Positions 23,473-32,236 of a stretch of DNA of 37,880 nucleotides are shown here, in pieces (position 1 is the stretch's first letter; each line of letters opens with the position of its first letter). A program made the translations under genes and the position numbers. The notes beneath the pieces are model-generated. The model did not search any database. It saw nothing but the letters and a program-made list of their open reading frames with translations, and was not told the origin of the DNA. This DNA is from Bacillota bacterium (lineage in GTDB: Bacteria; Bacillota; Clostridia; Peptostreptococcales; Anaerovoracaceae), in the NCBI GenBank assembly GCA_023415235.1, contig JAEZLP010000054.1:1-37880 (forward strand). Reading direction: 5' to 3'.

Positions 23473-24991
23473 TTGCGGTCACCTGCCTTTTTGCTCCCAG
23501 CATATATTCTCCAATTTCATATTCATCAGCCTCATCCCGATGGAATTCAGCAACGATTTCCCCTTCATACATCACAAGAATGCGGTCCGCTAGCGCCATA
23601 ACCTCATCCAGCTCCGCTGATATCAGCAGAATCCCTTTTCCTGCGTCACGCATTTCGGCAATTCTCCTGTGAATATACTCAATAGCCCCTATGTCGACTC
23701 CGCGCGTGGGCTGAGCCGCAATCATCAGACACGGATCGGTGTCAAACTCACGTGCGAAAACCACTTTCTGCATATTCCCCCCCGACAGGGTATTCAGTTC
23801 ATAAGACGAATCCGGCGTCTTAACAAGAAATCTCTCACAAAGCTCTTCCGAATACTGCCTGATGTGTTTATGATTAAAAACACCACGCTTCGAAAACGGA
23901 TTAAGAAAATATTTATTAAGAATCAAGTTCTCACTGATAGTACATACCTTCGAAGTGCCCGTCTTGAGCCGGTCCTCAGGAATGTGACTTAACCCGCTTA
24001 ATCTTCGCTGCCTTATGGACATCTTGCTGATTTCTTTCCCGCAGAGGACTATGCTCCCCGTCCCAGCAGGAATCAGACCTGCGATCACATCAATTAAATC
24101 GCTCTGTCCGTTCCCTTCAACCCCTGCAACTCCGACGATCTCTCCTTTACAAACACTCATGTTGATATTCTTGACCGGCATTCTTCCGCTTTTAGGAATC
24201 GTGCTGACTCCCTTCAGGTCTAAGATGCTCTCTCCGGGAGCATAGTTATTAAAAGTAACGTTAAAATTCACTTCGCGCCCCACGATCAACTCGGAGAGTT
24301 TTCTGACATTCATGTCTTTTGTTTCACCGGACCCGGTGACGATCCCTTTTCTCATAACTGTAACGCGATCGGTAGCAGCAAGCACTTCTTTCAGTTTATG
24401 GGAGATAAAGACAATCGTACAGCCCTGTGCCTTTAGCTTCTTCATGGTTTCGATTAGCGCGTCGGTCTCCGCGGGAGTCAGCACGGCAGTGGGCTCGTCC
24501 AGAATCAATATTCTAACGTCACGGTAAAGGGCTTTGATAATTTCGACTTTTTGTTTTTCTCCCACGGAGATATGCGAAACCACGGTATCCAGATTCACCT
24601 GCATACCGTACATGTCCATAATCTTTTCAATTTTTGCTCTCGCTGCTTTCTCATCTATAACCAGACCCTTTTTCGGAGCACTTCCCAAAATAATGTTACG
24701 GAGCACTGTCTGATTCGGCATCAGCATAAAATGCTGATGGATCATCCCGATACCCAAACGAATTGCATCATGAGGGGAACCTATGACCCGCTCCTTGCCG
24801 AAGATCCGGATCAATCCCGCATCCGCCTGGAAAAGACCATAAAGAATATTCATTATGGTTGATTTTCCGGCGCCGTTTTCCCCAATCAACCCATGAATTT
24901 CCGCCTCGTTAATTAAAATCGTAACATTATCGTTGGCTACTACGCCCGGAAACTTCTTCGTAATGTTCTGTAATTCGATAGCGTAAGCCAT
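23465..24991 (-). CDS. nucleoside ABC transporter ATPase, two ABC domains
   Basis: About 508 residues with two ABC modules, as in YufO/NupO and sugar ABC ATPases. Domain 1 has Walker A GENGAGKST (about 36-44), signature SVGEKQKVEI and Walker B ILILDEPTAVLTP. Domain 2 has the naturally degenerate Walker A GVEGNGQSD, signature LSGGNMQKVV and Walker B-like CLMIAAQPTRGVD. The ATG at 24991 has AGGAGG 9 nt upstream; the GTG two codons earlier is too close to it. It drives import of nucleosides through the two permeases downstream. Confidence 0.95.
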   Translation of the reverse strand: MAYAIELQNITKKFPGVVANDNVTILINEAEIHGLIGENGAGKSTIMNILYGLFQADAGLIRIFGKERVIGSPHDAIRLGIGMIHQHFMLMPNQTVLRNIILGSAPKKGLVIDEKAARAKIEKIMDMYGMQVNLDTVVSHISVGEKQKVEIIKALYRDVRILILDEPTAVLTPAETDALIETMKKLKAQGCTIVFISHKLKEVLAATDRVTVMRKGIVTGSGETKDMNVRKLSELIVGREVNFNVTFNNYAPGESILDLKGVSTIPKSGRMPVKNINMSVCKGEIVGVAGVEGNGQSDLIDVIAGLIPAGTGSIVLCGKEISKMSIRQRRLSGLSHIPEDRLKTGTSKVCTISENLILNKYFLNPFSKRGVFNHKHIRQYSEELCERFLVKTPDSSYELNTLSGGNMQKVVFAREFDTDPCLMIAAQPTRGVDIGAIEYIHRRIAEMRDAGKGILLISAELDEVMALADRILVMYEGEIVAEFHRDEADEYEIGEYMLGAKRQVTASG

Positions 24992-24997
24992 GGGCAC

Positions 24998-25810
24998 TTA
25001 CCTCCTGAATTTTCCTTCTTCATCCCACTCCTTCAAGATTTTAAGAGCTTCGGATGCAGCTTTGCAAGCCTTTTCTTCTCCGTCGTTATAGGCAAAACTG
25101 TTCTTCTTGCGATTTGCAACGACAGCTAAGATCGCACCCATTCGAATGCCATGGAGGAAAGCCACTACAAATTGACCGCCTGTATCCATTTCAAGAACCT
25201 TTACACCCTGCTGCTCTGCATCATGAAGAATATTGTTCGCCCAGGAAGGCCAATAAGAATTGGGATCGTCATTTAATGGTCTGCCCTGTCCCATATAGAA
25301 GGAACCCGCCGTATACTCCAATGCCAGACCGTACTTATAGCCTAGGCGCTCACAGGCTTCCGCCAGCGCCATTGTAACGATAGGATCTCCAAAGGAAGGA
25401 AATTCAGGGTCGATATAGCACTCCGAAGTACCGTCCTTGCGAATAACCGCATATGGAATCAAGAGATCTCCGCTGTCATATTCCGGGTCGAGACAGCCTG
25501 TGGTGCCTACGCGGATGCAGGTATGCGCACCGGCTTTTTTCAATTCGTTGAAGCAGATCTCCGCGCTGAGGGCGCCGATTCCCGTTGAGGTGGCTCCCTG
25601 CTCCATCCCGTTGTACACGCCCCGCTTTGAAATATAATGGCGATTATGGGCTACATCGACTACATTTTCCCAATTTGCTGCAATTTTAGTAATCCGCTCA
25701 GGAGATCCCGGGACGATAACATAACCTGGCATATCTCCTTTAGACAGATGAAGATAGTATGATTTTCCGTCTTTGGTCTTGGGGTCAAGCACCTGATTTA
25801 GTTCTCTCAT
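24998..25810 (-). CDS. nucleoside phosphorylase family protein A
   Basis: 270 residues of the PNP/uridine phosphorylase (PNP_UDP_1) family. It has VPGSPERI (phosphate-binding Arg), NRHY, TSTGIGALSAEICFNEL (family motif), IRVGTTGCL (second Arg) and KVLEMDTGGQFVV, where the canonical sugar-binding Met-Glu is Met-Asp. The His of the usual HLGL-type N-terminus appears as Tyr (YYLHL). It cleaves nucleosides to base and (deoxy)ribose-1-phosphate if active. AGAGAGGT precedes the ATG. It sits 28 bp after its paralogue and just before the transporter ATPase. Confidence 0.85.
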   Translation of the reverse strand: MRELNQVLDPKTKDGKSYYLHLSKGDMPGYVIVPGSPERITKIAANWENVVDVAHNRHYISKRGVYNGMEQGATSTGIGALSAEICFNELKKAGAHTCIRVGTTGCLDPEYDSGDLLIPYAVIRKDGTSECYIDPEFPSFGDPIVTMALAEACERLGYKYGLALEYTAGSFYMGQGRPLNDDPNSYWPSWANNILHDAEQQGVKVLEMDTGGQFVVAFLHGIRMGAILAVVANRKKNSFAYNDGEEKACKAASEALKILKEWDEEGKFRR

Positions 25811-25838
25811 GATCTATACCTCTCTCAGTATCAGAATT

Positions 25839-26639
25839 TTATCTGCTTTCATCTTGTTCTTTCAGAATCTTCAGTGCCCTGCTTGCCGCGCGGCACGCTT
25901 TCTCCTGGCCCCCCTCGTCCAGCCATTCATTGGTTACGCGATTTGCGTTGACACCCAACACAGCACCCATGCGCAATCCGTGCAGGTATCCCATGACAAG
26001 TGTTCCCGCCGTTTCCATATCGATAGCGACAACTTTGCTGTTTTGAAGACGGTTGATAACGGTTTCCGCTTCCGCCGGCCAAAAACTGTTCTCGTCTCCA
26101 TCGATGGGTCTCCCCTGACCGATATAGTAAGAACTGATAGAGCATACGACGCCCAGAGTATAGGTATATCCCAGCTCATTGCAAGCCTGCATCAAGGCTT
26201 TTGTTACCTGAGGTGCCGCAAAAGCAGGAAATTCCGGCTGAACATAGTGGGTAACCGCCCCTCCCTTTCTCATACAGGCAATAGGAATGATAATATCTCC
26301 TACTTGAATATCTTCGCGGATGCTTTCAGCGCTTCCTACCTTAATCGCGGTATGTACGTCTACCTTAGCAAGTTCGTTGACACATATCTCTGCGGGCTGG
26401 CATCCGATTCCAGTTGAAGTCATTGCGATGTCCATGCCTTCATATTTCCCAATAACGGTTTTGTATTCCCGGTTATATGCGATTTCTTTCACATCGCTCC
26501 AAAACTTCCCCACAACTTCTGAAGCATTTTGATCGCCAGGCAGCAAAACATAGGGAGAAATCTCTCCTTTGGCCAGTCTTAGATGGTATACCTTTTCTCC
26601 CACGGTAGGCGCCGTTGCTTTAGACAATTGATCAGCCAT
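25839..26639 (-). CDS. nucleoside phosphorylase family protein B
   Basis: 266 residues, paralogue of the next gene. The family core (TSTGIGCQPAEICVNELAKV) and the sugar-binding DMETAGTLVMG are kept, as is NREY. The expected phosphate-binding arginine of the PGDPxR motif is missing (LLPGDQNASEVV), and the second arginine position reads AIKVGSAES instead of IRxGTTG. So the phosphate site looks altered, and the protein may be a hydrolase-like member or a partner subunit of protein A. GGAGGTTAAATTTGT precedes the ATG. It follows the binding-protein gene by about 85 bp. Confidence 0.83.
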   Translation of the reverse strand: MADQLSKATAPTVGEKVYHLRLAKGEISPYVLLPGDQNASEVVGKFWSDVKEIAYNREYKTVIGKYEGMDIAMTSTGIGCQPAEICVNELAKVDVHTAIKVGSAESIREDIQVGDIIIPIACMRKGGAVTHYVQPEFPAFAAPQVTKALMQACNELGYTYTLGVVCSISSYYIGQGRPIDGDENSFWPAEAETVINRLQNSKVVAIDMETAGTLVMGYLHGLRMGAVLGVNANRVTNEWLDEGGQEKACRAASRALKILKEQDESR

Positions 26640-26723
26640 ACAAATTTAACCTCCTGTTTTTGCGAAATAGCCGGGGATGCCTCCAAAGGCAAAATGTTTG
26701 GAGACCTCCCCGATACAGTTTTT

Positions 26724-27794
26724 TTATAGTGCGCTTATTCTCTTCCAGTTGGGAACTTCCGGATCAAAGGGGATCTCGAGTTCGCCGGATTTGATTTTAG
26801 CCTCAATTGCTTTTCCCTCTTCGATAGCTTTTGCGTAGTCCGCTCCGTAAGTCTCGCTCCGTTTTGCAAACGCTTCATATGTAGGCCAGTCAAGGAAATA
26901 TCCGTCATTCATGATATCACGAATACCCTGTGTTCCACCTGGGAAGTTGTCATCAACCAGATACTTTATTGCATCGTATACGGCACTGGCATAGCTCATT
27001 CCGATGGATCCTGCAAAATTATCACAGGAATCGGTAAAATCACAGATAACGCTGAACACCATGACGTCTTTCTTTGTTTCGTTGATCGCCTCAACAATGC
27101 CAGAGTCCGCAGAACCGCAGTCACCCTGGATGAAATCAACACCTTTCTCAATCATAGCCAAAGCGACTTCCTTTACTTTTGCCGTGTCTTCATAGCTCGC
27201 ATATGCGAATTCCACTGTGGCATCGGGATTCGCATCACGAACGCCCATCATGAATCCGTTTCCTTCAGCGTTGGGCGATGGCTCTTCTCCTCCGATGATC
27301 AGTCCTATCTTGTTGGTTTTTGTCGTCATGCCTGCCATGTAGCCGTCAACATACAGGGTAGTCTGTCCGACAAATTTTGCATCCCACAGGTTTGCCACCG
27401 TTTCACCGTCCGTATTGATGCTCTGGAAGATTGCAGCAAATTTTGTGTCCGGTGATTCCTTCGCAATGTTCTTTGTTGCTTCCGACATATATGGGAAGGT
27501 AGTAATAATCAGGTCATACCCCTCCTGCACCATATTACGGATATCCTCTTCAAAGCTGACAGGCTCGGACTCCATCTTCTTGAATTCAATGCCGAATTCT
27601 TGGGCCGCACGCTCACCGCCCGCCGCCATGTCGTCCATCGGACCGTTGTCGCCGAATTTTTGGTTTCCGATTAGTACGACACGCAAAGTATCTTCCCCAG
27701 ATGCATCCTCATCGCTCGTGACTGAACCGCCACATCCTGCAAATCCTGCACTAACCATGCACACGACCATCAAAACAATCAAAAATTTCTTCAT
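26724..27794 (-). CDS. BMP-family nucleoside-binding lipoprotein
   Basis: 356 residues. The signal peptide and lipobox (MVSAGFAGC, Cys21) anchor it to the membrane. The mature part is a periplasmic-binding-protein fold of the basic-membrane-protein (BMP/PnrA) type: RVVLIGNQKFGDNGPMDDMA, EGYDLIITTFPYMSEATKNI, GEEPSPNAEGNGFMMG and GVDFIQGDCGSADSGIVEA. It binds nucleosides and delivers them to the YufO/P/Q-type transporter downstream. AGGAGGAT, located in the end of the previous gene, precedes the ATG, and stop and start overlap as TAATG. Confidence 0.9.
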   Translation of the reverse strand: MKKFLIVLMVVCMVSAGFAGCGGSVTSDEDASGEDTLRVVLIGNQKFGDNGPMDDMAAGGERAAQEFGIEFKKMESEPVSFEEDIRNMVQEGYDLIITTFPYMSEATKNIAKESPDTKFAAIFQSINTDGETVANLWDAKFVGQTTLYVDGYMAGMTTKTNKIGLIIGGEEPSPNAEGNGFMMGVRDANPDATVEFAYASYEDTAKVKEVALAMIEKGVDFIQGDCGSADSGIVEAINETKKDVMVFSVICDFTDSCDNFAGSIGMSYASAVYDAIKYLVDDNFPGGTQGIRDIMNDGYFLDWPTYEAFAKRSETYGADYAKAIEEGKAIEAKIKSGELEIPFDPEVPNWKRISAL

Positions 27795-29122
27795 TAAATT
27801 ATCCTCCTTAAAATTTTAATAACATTATTTGATGTTTCTTCTACTATTTTTTGAATTCTTTTCACGTTGCATGTCATAATATTACGATTTCTTACTTTAA
27901 ACTCACCAGCTACCATTACATCAGTCACATCTGCACCAGTTGCACAAAACACCACATTTGCTGTTACGTTTTCCCAATCTTCATAATAGATTGGTGTCAT
28001 ATGAGGTGAGGTGGCATCTATCAATATGATATCCGCAATTTTTCCTGTTTCAAGCGTACCCAGTTTATGTTCGAGACCCAGTATTTTGGCACCGTTAATT
28101 GTGCCCATGTCTAAAATATCCTTCGTTGAAAACGTGTTGGTGCCATTTTGGATATTATGAACAATAGCCATGCATTTCATTTCCCGAAATATATCGTTGG
28201 AATTATTCCACATGGCCCCATCTGTCCCAAGTCCTACTGTAATTCCGTGATCCATTAATTTTCGAATTGGTGCGACTCCATCAGCAATCTTTTGTTCACA
28301 AATCGGGGTATTTACAATTTTCACATGATTTTTTGCCAGGATCTTAATATCCTCCTCATCGAAATAAATGCCATGTGACCCGATGTATCTTTCATTTAAA
28401 AGATTGTATTTCTCGAGCACTTTAACAGGGCTCATATGAAATTTCTCCACCGCACTGTCATAGCGCCAGTTTGTTTCTGCCAGATGACTAGTATGTAGGG
28501 ACTGGCTGCCATTTACGATACGGTCTATTTCTTTTAAGCGGAAATCTGTAAACTCTTCTTCAGGCAGTGTGCCTAGAATCGGAATATATCCATTTTCCTC
28601 ACAGGCGCTTCTAAAGCTATTAAGCATCTTGTCCGTTAAAAATTCATCTGACTTCATGAAATCATAGCGCACATCTTCCACAGGAGCACCACGCAGTCCG
28701 ACTTCTTTAAAGGCTTTTTGAGATTGTTCCCCTAAACTCCAGAACATATTTTCAACAAGTGTTGTGGTGCCACTCAGTATTGCTTCACAATATGTATGCT
28801 GCCTGGAAAAATATCGTTCTTCATCAGTGATATAAGGATAAAACCAGCCTACCTTCCCAAATACACTCATTTGATCCTTCAAGGTCATGTTTCCTCCAAG
28901 ACCCTTTGCAAATGCCATATCACCATGACAATGACCGTTAATCAAGCCAGGCATAACTATTTTTCCTGACGCATCGATATATTCTTTAGCATCATTCGGT
29001 TCAAGGATCAAATGAGTTACGAGCTCAATGACTTCCCCGTTAATACCAATACTACCGATAAAAGGCTTATATCCGTTATGTGAAGACAGGATAATCCCTC
29101 TCGAAATTACAGTGTCAAACAT
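27794..29122 (-). CDS. amidohydrolase, nucleoside/base deaminase-like
   Basis: 442 residues of the amidohydrolase superfamily, related to SsnA/TrzN and adenosine-type deaminases. Metal ligands are visible: HCHGD (HxH), SHLAE, SHGIYFDEED and GLGTDG (Asp). IVMPGLINGHCHGDMAFAKG is typical of the family. It probably deaminates a purine or pyrimidine compound released from or taken up with nucleosides; the exact substrate is not readable from sequence. The start follows deoC by 2 bp, with GAGGG inside the deoC end. Its stop overlaps the binding-protein start. Confidence 0.83.
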   Translation of the reverse strand: MFDTVISRGIILSSHNGYKPFIGSIGINGEVIELVTHLILEPNDAKEYIDASGKIVMPGLINGHCHGDMAFAKGLGGNMTLKDQMSVFGKVGWFYPYITDEERYFSRQHTYCEAILSGTTTLVENMFWSLGEQSQKAFKEVGLRGAPVEDVRYDFMKSDEFLTDKMLNSFRSACEENGYIPILGTLPEEEFTDFRLKEIDRIVNGSQSLHTSHLAETNWRYDSAVEKFHMSPVKVLEKYNLLNERYIGSHGIYFDEEDIKILAKNHVKIVNTPICEQKIADGVAPIRKLMDHGITVGLGTDGAMWNNSNDIFREMKCMAIVHNIQNGTNTFSTKDILDMGTINGAKILGLEHKLGTLETGKIADIILIDATSPHMTPIYYEDWENVTANVVFCATGADVTDVMVAGEFKVRNRNIMTCNVKRIQKIVEETSNNVIKILRRII

Positions 29123-29124
29123 AC

Positions 29125-29784
29125 CTATTCTTCTGCGCCCTCCAGAATCGCTAGGCTTGCAGAAACTCCAAGACGGTCTGCAGATGCTGCAACTACAGCC
29201 ATTGCTTCGTCGTATGATCGTATTCCACCTGAGGCTTTAATCTTCATCTGATTACCGACAACACTGCGCATCAGTTCGACGTCGTGTGGAGTTGCTCCGC
29301 CTGTACCAAATCCTGTTGAAGTTTTTACAAAGTCAGCGCCCGCTTTCAGCGACAATTCGCAGGCAGTGCGCTTTTGGTCATCATTTAGGTAACAGGTTTC
29401 AATAATTACCTTAACAAGTGTTCCATTTGCGGCACCAACGACTGCCTTAATATCTTTATAGACAGTTTCAGTATCTCCAGCAAGCAGCGCGCCGACATTG
29501 ATAACCATATCAATCTCTTCTGCACCCTTTTCAATGGCATCTTTCGTTTCAAATACTTTCACCTCAGTGGTATTTGCACCAAGTGGAAAACCTATCACCG
29601 TACAAACTTTTACATCACTACCGGCCAGTAACTCCTTTGCCAGAGGAACGTAGAAAGGATTCACACATACGGAAGCAGCGCTGATTTTAAGCGCTTCTTT
29701 ACAAATATTCATCACATCATCCGGAGTAGCCACTGCCTTCAAAATCGTGTGGTCCATCATTTTTGCTAATTCCTTTTTTTTCAT
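29125..29784 (-). CDS. deoC: deoxyribose-phosphate aldolase
   Basis: 219 residues from the ATG at 29784 (GGAGG 7 nt upstream; the TTG at 29799 is not needed). The core motifs are present: KMMDHTILKAVATPDD, EEIDMVINVGALL (Asp), VKVIIETCYL and ADFVKTSTGFGTGGAT (Schiff-base Lys in KTSTGF), then KASGGIRSYDEA. It splits deoxyribose-5-phosphate into acetaldehyde and glyceraldehyde-3-phosphate, the last step of deoxynucleoside use. Confidence 0.97.
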   Translation of the reverse strand: MKKKELAKMMDHTILKAVATPDDVMNICKEALKISAASVCVNPFYVPLAKELLAGSDVKVCTVIGFPLGANTTEVKVFETKDAIEKGAEEIDMVINVGALLAGDTETVYKDIKAVVGAANGTLVKVIIETCYLNDDQKRTACELSLKAGADFVKTSTGFGTGGATPHDVELMRSVVGNQMKIKASGGIRSYDEAMAVVAASADRLGVSASLAILEGAEE

Positions 29785-29841
29785 TTTTTCATCCTCCAAA
29801 GTCTTACATTTTACGACAATTTTTTACAAGGCCTGTACTTA

Positions 29842-30738
29842 TTAAATCATATTTTCTAGGGCAAGCATAGCCTTGATTTTCTCTTTGTCGACCTCACTTA
29901 CTTCCCTTAAGGGAGCTTTCATTTTTCCTAGAGGGCTTCCAGTTAGGTTGGAGACATACTTGTACGCTCCCATAAACGGGCCTACTTTCAGAGCCTGTCT
30001 AACACGCAGGACTTTGCCTTGCAATTCCTGCGCTTTTTCATAATCTTTTTTATCAATTGCATCAAGCAACTGCAGGATTAGTTTCGGAAATACACAGGTA
30101 ATCAGAGAAATGACTCCCTTTCCGCCTAGCAGACTTGTTGAAAGGATTTGCGCATCACTTCCGGCCATCAGCTCAAAATGTCTCTCTTTCCCAATAAGAT
30201 CGATCAGTGTTTGCTGATGAATAATATCTTGAGTGCTATCCTTATAGCCTCGCAGATTTGGAATATTCTTAAACAATTTTGCAATCACTTCAGGTGAAAC
30301 CTTGTTCCCGGTCTCCGGAGCATTGTATATGTAGACAGGTAGAACGGTAGCAGTTGCTATTCCCGCAAAATAGTCATACAAGCCTTCCGCCGTATATTGG
30401 TAAACAAGCGGCGGAGTAATGAAAATCCCGTCTACTCCACACTCCTCATAACGTTTCATACACTGAACCGCTAAATCTATGCTATTATTAATCAAGTTTC
30501 CAAAGACCGGAATCCGTCCGTTGGAAACCTTAACGGCTCTGCCAACAACTTCGACTCGCTGATCAACATCGAGCATTAATGATTCGCTGGCCAATCCGTT
30601 CACGAACAAGCCGGTAATCCCGTTATTGATAAGATATTCATATTCAGCTTCTAATAACTCATAGTCAACTTCGCCATTGTTAGTGAATGGCGTGATAATT
30701 TCAGAAGCTGCTCCGTGCAATAAATATTTTTCACCCAT
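29842..30738 (-). CDS. DapA/NanA-family aldolase
   Basis: 298 residues, the usual DHDPS/N-acetylneuraminate-lyase length. The start ATG at 30738 has AAAGGA upstream; the longer frame to 30801 lacks one. The barrel motifs are there: GAASEIITPF, NGLASESLMLD (the usual G..GE motif has a Ser/Glu variant), VYIYNAPE (catalytic Tyr) and LRGYKDSTQD (Schiff-base Lys). It condenses or cleaves pyruvate-type keto acids. As the first gene of the nucleoside operon, it may act on a sugar-derived intermediate rather than in lysine synthesis; this is inferred from context. Confidence 0.85.
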   Translation of the reverse strand: MGEKYLLHGAASEIITPFTNNGEVDYELLEAEYEYLINNGITGLFVNGLASESLMLDVDQRVEVVGRAVKVSNGRIPVFGNLINNSIDLAVQCMKRYEECGVDGIFITPPLVYQYTAEGLYDYFAGIATATVLPVYIYNAPETGNKVSPEVIAKLFKNIPNLRGYKDSTQDIIHQQTLIDLIGKERHFELMAGSDAQILSTSLLGGKGVISLITCVFPKLILQLLDAIDKKDYEKAQELQGKVLRVRQALKVGPFMGAYKYVSNLTGSPLGKMKAPLREVSEVDKEKIKAMLALENMI

Positions 30739-30799
30739 TTCAACCGTCCTTTCAGTACTCCTTCGTTCTAAATCTAGATTCAAATGATCTTGTAATCGC

Positions 30800-30828
30800 A
30801 TTTTATAAAATTATTTTCAATACGTCAA
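30800..30828 (-). promoter_or_regulatory. promoter of the nucleoside operon
   Basis: On the minus strand, TTGACG (30828-30823) is followed after 17 nt by TAAAAT (30805-30800). The spacer carries ATTGAA (30820-30815), the half-site of the DeoR-type operator described next to it, so the promoter can be blocked by bound repressor. Confidence 0.55.
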
Positions 30829-30900
30829 GTACTATTGTGAACTTATTCTCATTTTTCGCGTAGTTTTGTTTAATTTTACTTGGTATTATGTAATATTTTT

Positions 30901-30923
30901 TTCAATGTGAAATTTTGTTCATT
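30901..30923. promoter_or_regulatory. DeoR-like operator
   Basis: On the minus strand AATGAACAAAATTTCACA is followed by TTGAA, close to the operator ATTGAACAAAATTTCAAT that I recall for Bacillus subtilis DeoR. The inner palindrome is TGAA-N6-TTCA (30908-30921). It lies between the divergent regulator and operon promoters, where a SorC/DeoR-type regulator would act. Confidence 0.5.
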
Positions 30924-30958
30924 TTTTTATAATATCAGAGTTTGATCTGACTTAAGAA

Positions 30959-30987
30959 TTGACAAATGTTCAAATATTGTATAATAT
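30959..30987 (+). promoter_or_regulatory. promoter of the SorC/DeoR-type regulator gene
   Basis: TTGACA (30959-30964) is followed after 17 nt by TAATAT (30982-30987), or after 15 nt by TATAAT. The gene starts at 31040. A TTCAA half-site lies in the spacer and another near the start codon. Confidence 0.6.
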
Positions 30988-31039
30988 CTATGTGAAAAAG
31001 ATTACAAAGTTATAGTTCAATGAAAGGAATCGTTAGAAT

Positions 31040-31987
31040 ATGACCAATAATGACGATCTATTATATGAAATTGCAAAGCTCTATTATCTGGATGGCATGA
31101 ATCAATCCGACATTTCGAAGAAGTTTAACTTATCACGCGCCAAAGTATCAAGATTGCTTGCTAAGGCCAGAGAAAAAAATATAGTCACAATAAGTCTGAA
31201 TAGAATGAATGATGACGACGTTGAAGTTTTAGCTAAAAAAATTAGAGATACGTTTGAATTGTCTAATGTATTGGTTGTGCCGTCTCCATCCTTTGATGAA
31301 CACGAAAATTTGAGGGCTACTGCCAAAGCGGCGGCGCCATTTTTCACATCCTTCATTAAGGATGGAGATAAGATTGGTATCTCATGGGGATATACACTTC
31401 TTGAAATTGCTAAAAACTTACCGCTATCAAATTTTGCGAATGCCACTATTGTACAAATAGCAGGCAATCTTGATAATGCAAACAAAACAAATTTTGCCCA
31501 TGAAATAATCTATCAATTTGGCCAGCGATTTGAAGTCTTTTCCCAAATCACACTGCCTTGCCCTGTTATTGTTGAAAGTCCAATCATTGTGGATCTACTA
31601 TCCCATGATTCCAAGATCAGCTCCGTACTTTCGCTAGTCAATGAAATTGATGTTGCTTTTATCAATCTAGGATTGTTAAGCGAAGATAACTGCCTATACA
31701 ATACAGGATATATTACGGCAGAGGATCTTCTAATATTAAAATCTAAAGATTCCGTGGGTGCCATTTGCTCCAGATTTATTGATATCAACGGAAATATTGT
31801 TGATACTAGTTTTGACGAAAGAACGATCAGCATCACAATTCCGGTTTTGAAAAAAGCTCGCATTTCCTGTGTTGCCGTAAGTTCTGAAAAGAAAATAATG
31901 CCGTTGCTTGGAGCAATACGCGCAGGCGCTGTCAACACTCTTGCGATTGACTCAAATACTGCCAAATCTTTACTACAAATCGTATAA
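31040..31987 (+). CDS. SorC/DeoR-type sugar-binding transcriptional regulator
   Basis: 315 residues. The N-terminal winged helix (LYYLDGMNQSDISKKFNLSR, then SRAKVSRLLAKAREKNIV) is followed by a sugar-phosphate-binding domain with the SorC-family layout (DGDKIGISWGYTLLEIA, ANATIVQIAGNL, VGAICSRFIDINGNIVDTSF). SorC regulators sense phosphorylated sugars; the DeoR of Bacillus subtilis senses deoxyribose-5-phosphate. The gene faces the nucleoside operon and shares its regulatory region, so it probably represses that operon until pentose phosphate rises. The SD (AAAGGA) is 12 bases from the ATG, somewhat far. Confidence 0.88.
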   Translation: MTNNDDLLYEIAKLYYLDGMNQSDISKKFNLSRAKVSRLLAKAREKNIVTISLNRMNDDDVEVLAKKIRDTFELSNVLVVPSPSFDEHENLRATAKAAAPFFTSFIKDGDKIGISWGYTLLEIAKNLPLSNFANATIVQIAGNLDNANKTNFAHEIIYQFGQRFEVFSQITLPCPVIVESPIIVDLLSHDSKISSVLSLVNEIDVAFINLGLLSEDNCLYNTGYITAEDLLILKSKDSVGAICSRFIDINGNIVDTSFDERTISITIPVLKKARISCVAVSSEKKIMPLLGAIRAGAVNTLAIDSNTAKSLLQIV

Positions 31988-32156
31988 TACGCATGAATCC
32001 ATGCAGAGCGGATAGTTTTAATAAAATAGCTATGTATGTAATCTAAATCTTTTTATTAGAAACAGGATGACAGATTCCACGTTCACTATTGGATAACTGC
32101 ATTGGCCTTTCCTTTATACGATTTTTCTCTTTTAAGCATCATAAAAATAAAAAAAA

Positions 32157-32194
32157 GCACACATTTCTTACATTTAATAAGAATGTGTACTTGC
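32157..32194 (-). terminator. intrinsic terminator of the DUF89 gene
   Basis: ACACATTTCTTA (32159-32170) pairs with TAAGAATGTGT (32178-32188) with one bulged base. On the minus strand the hairpin is followed by a run of eight T and more T-rich sequence. It lies about 40 bp after the DUF89 stop codon. Confidence 0.75.
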
Positions 32195-32236
32195 ATATTA
32201 ATATTTACAACAATAATGCTTTTAATGTGTTTTTTA

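Noticed and set aside
30991..31006. Catabolite-repression (cre) site near the regulator
   Set aside because: TGTGAAAAAGATTACA does not meet the cre consensus well enough.
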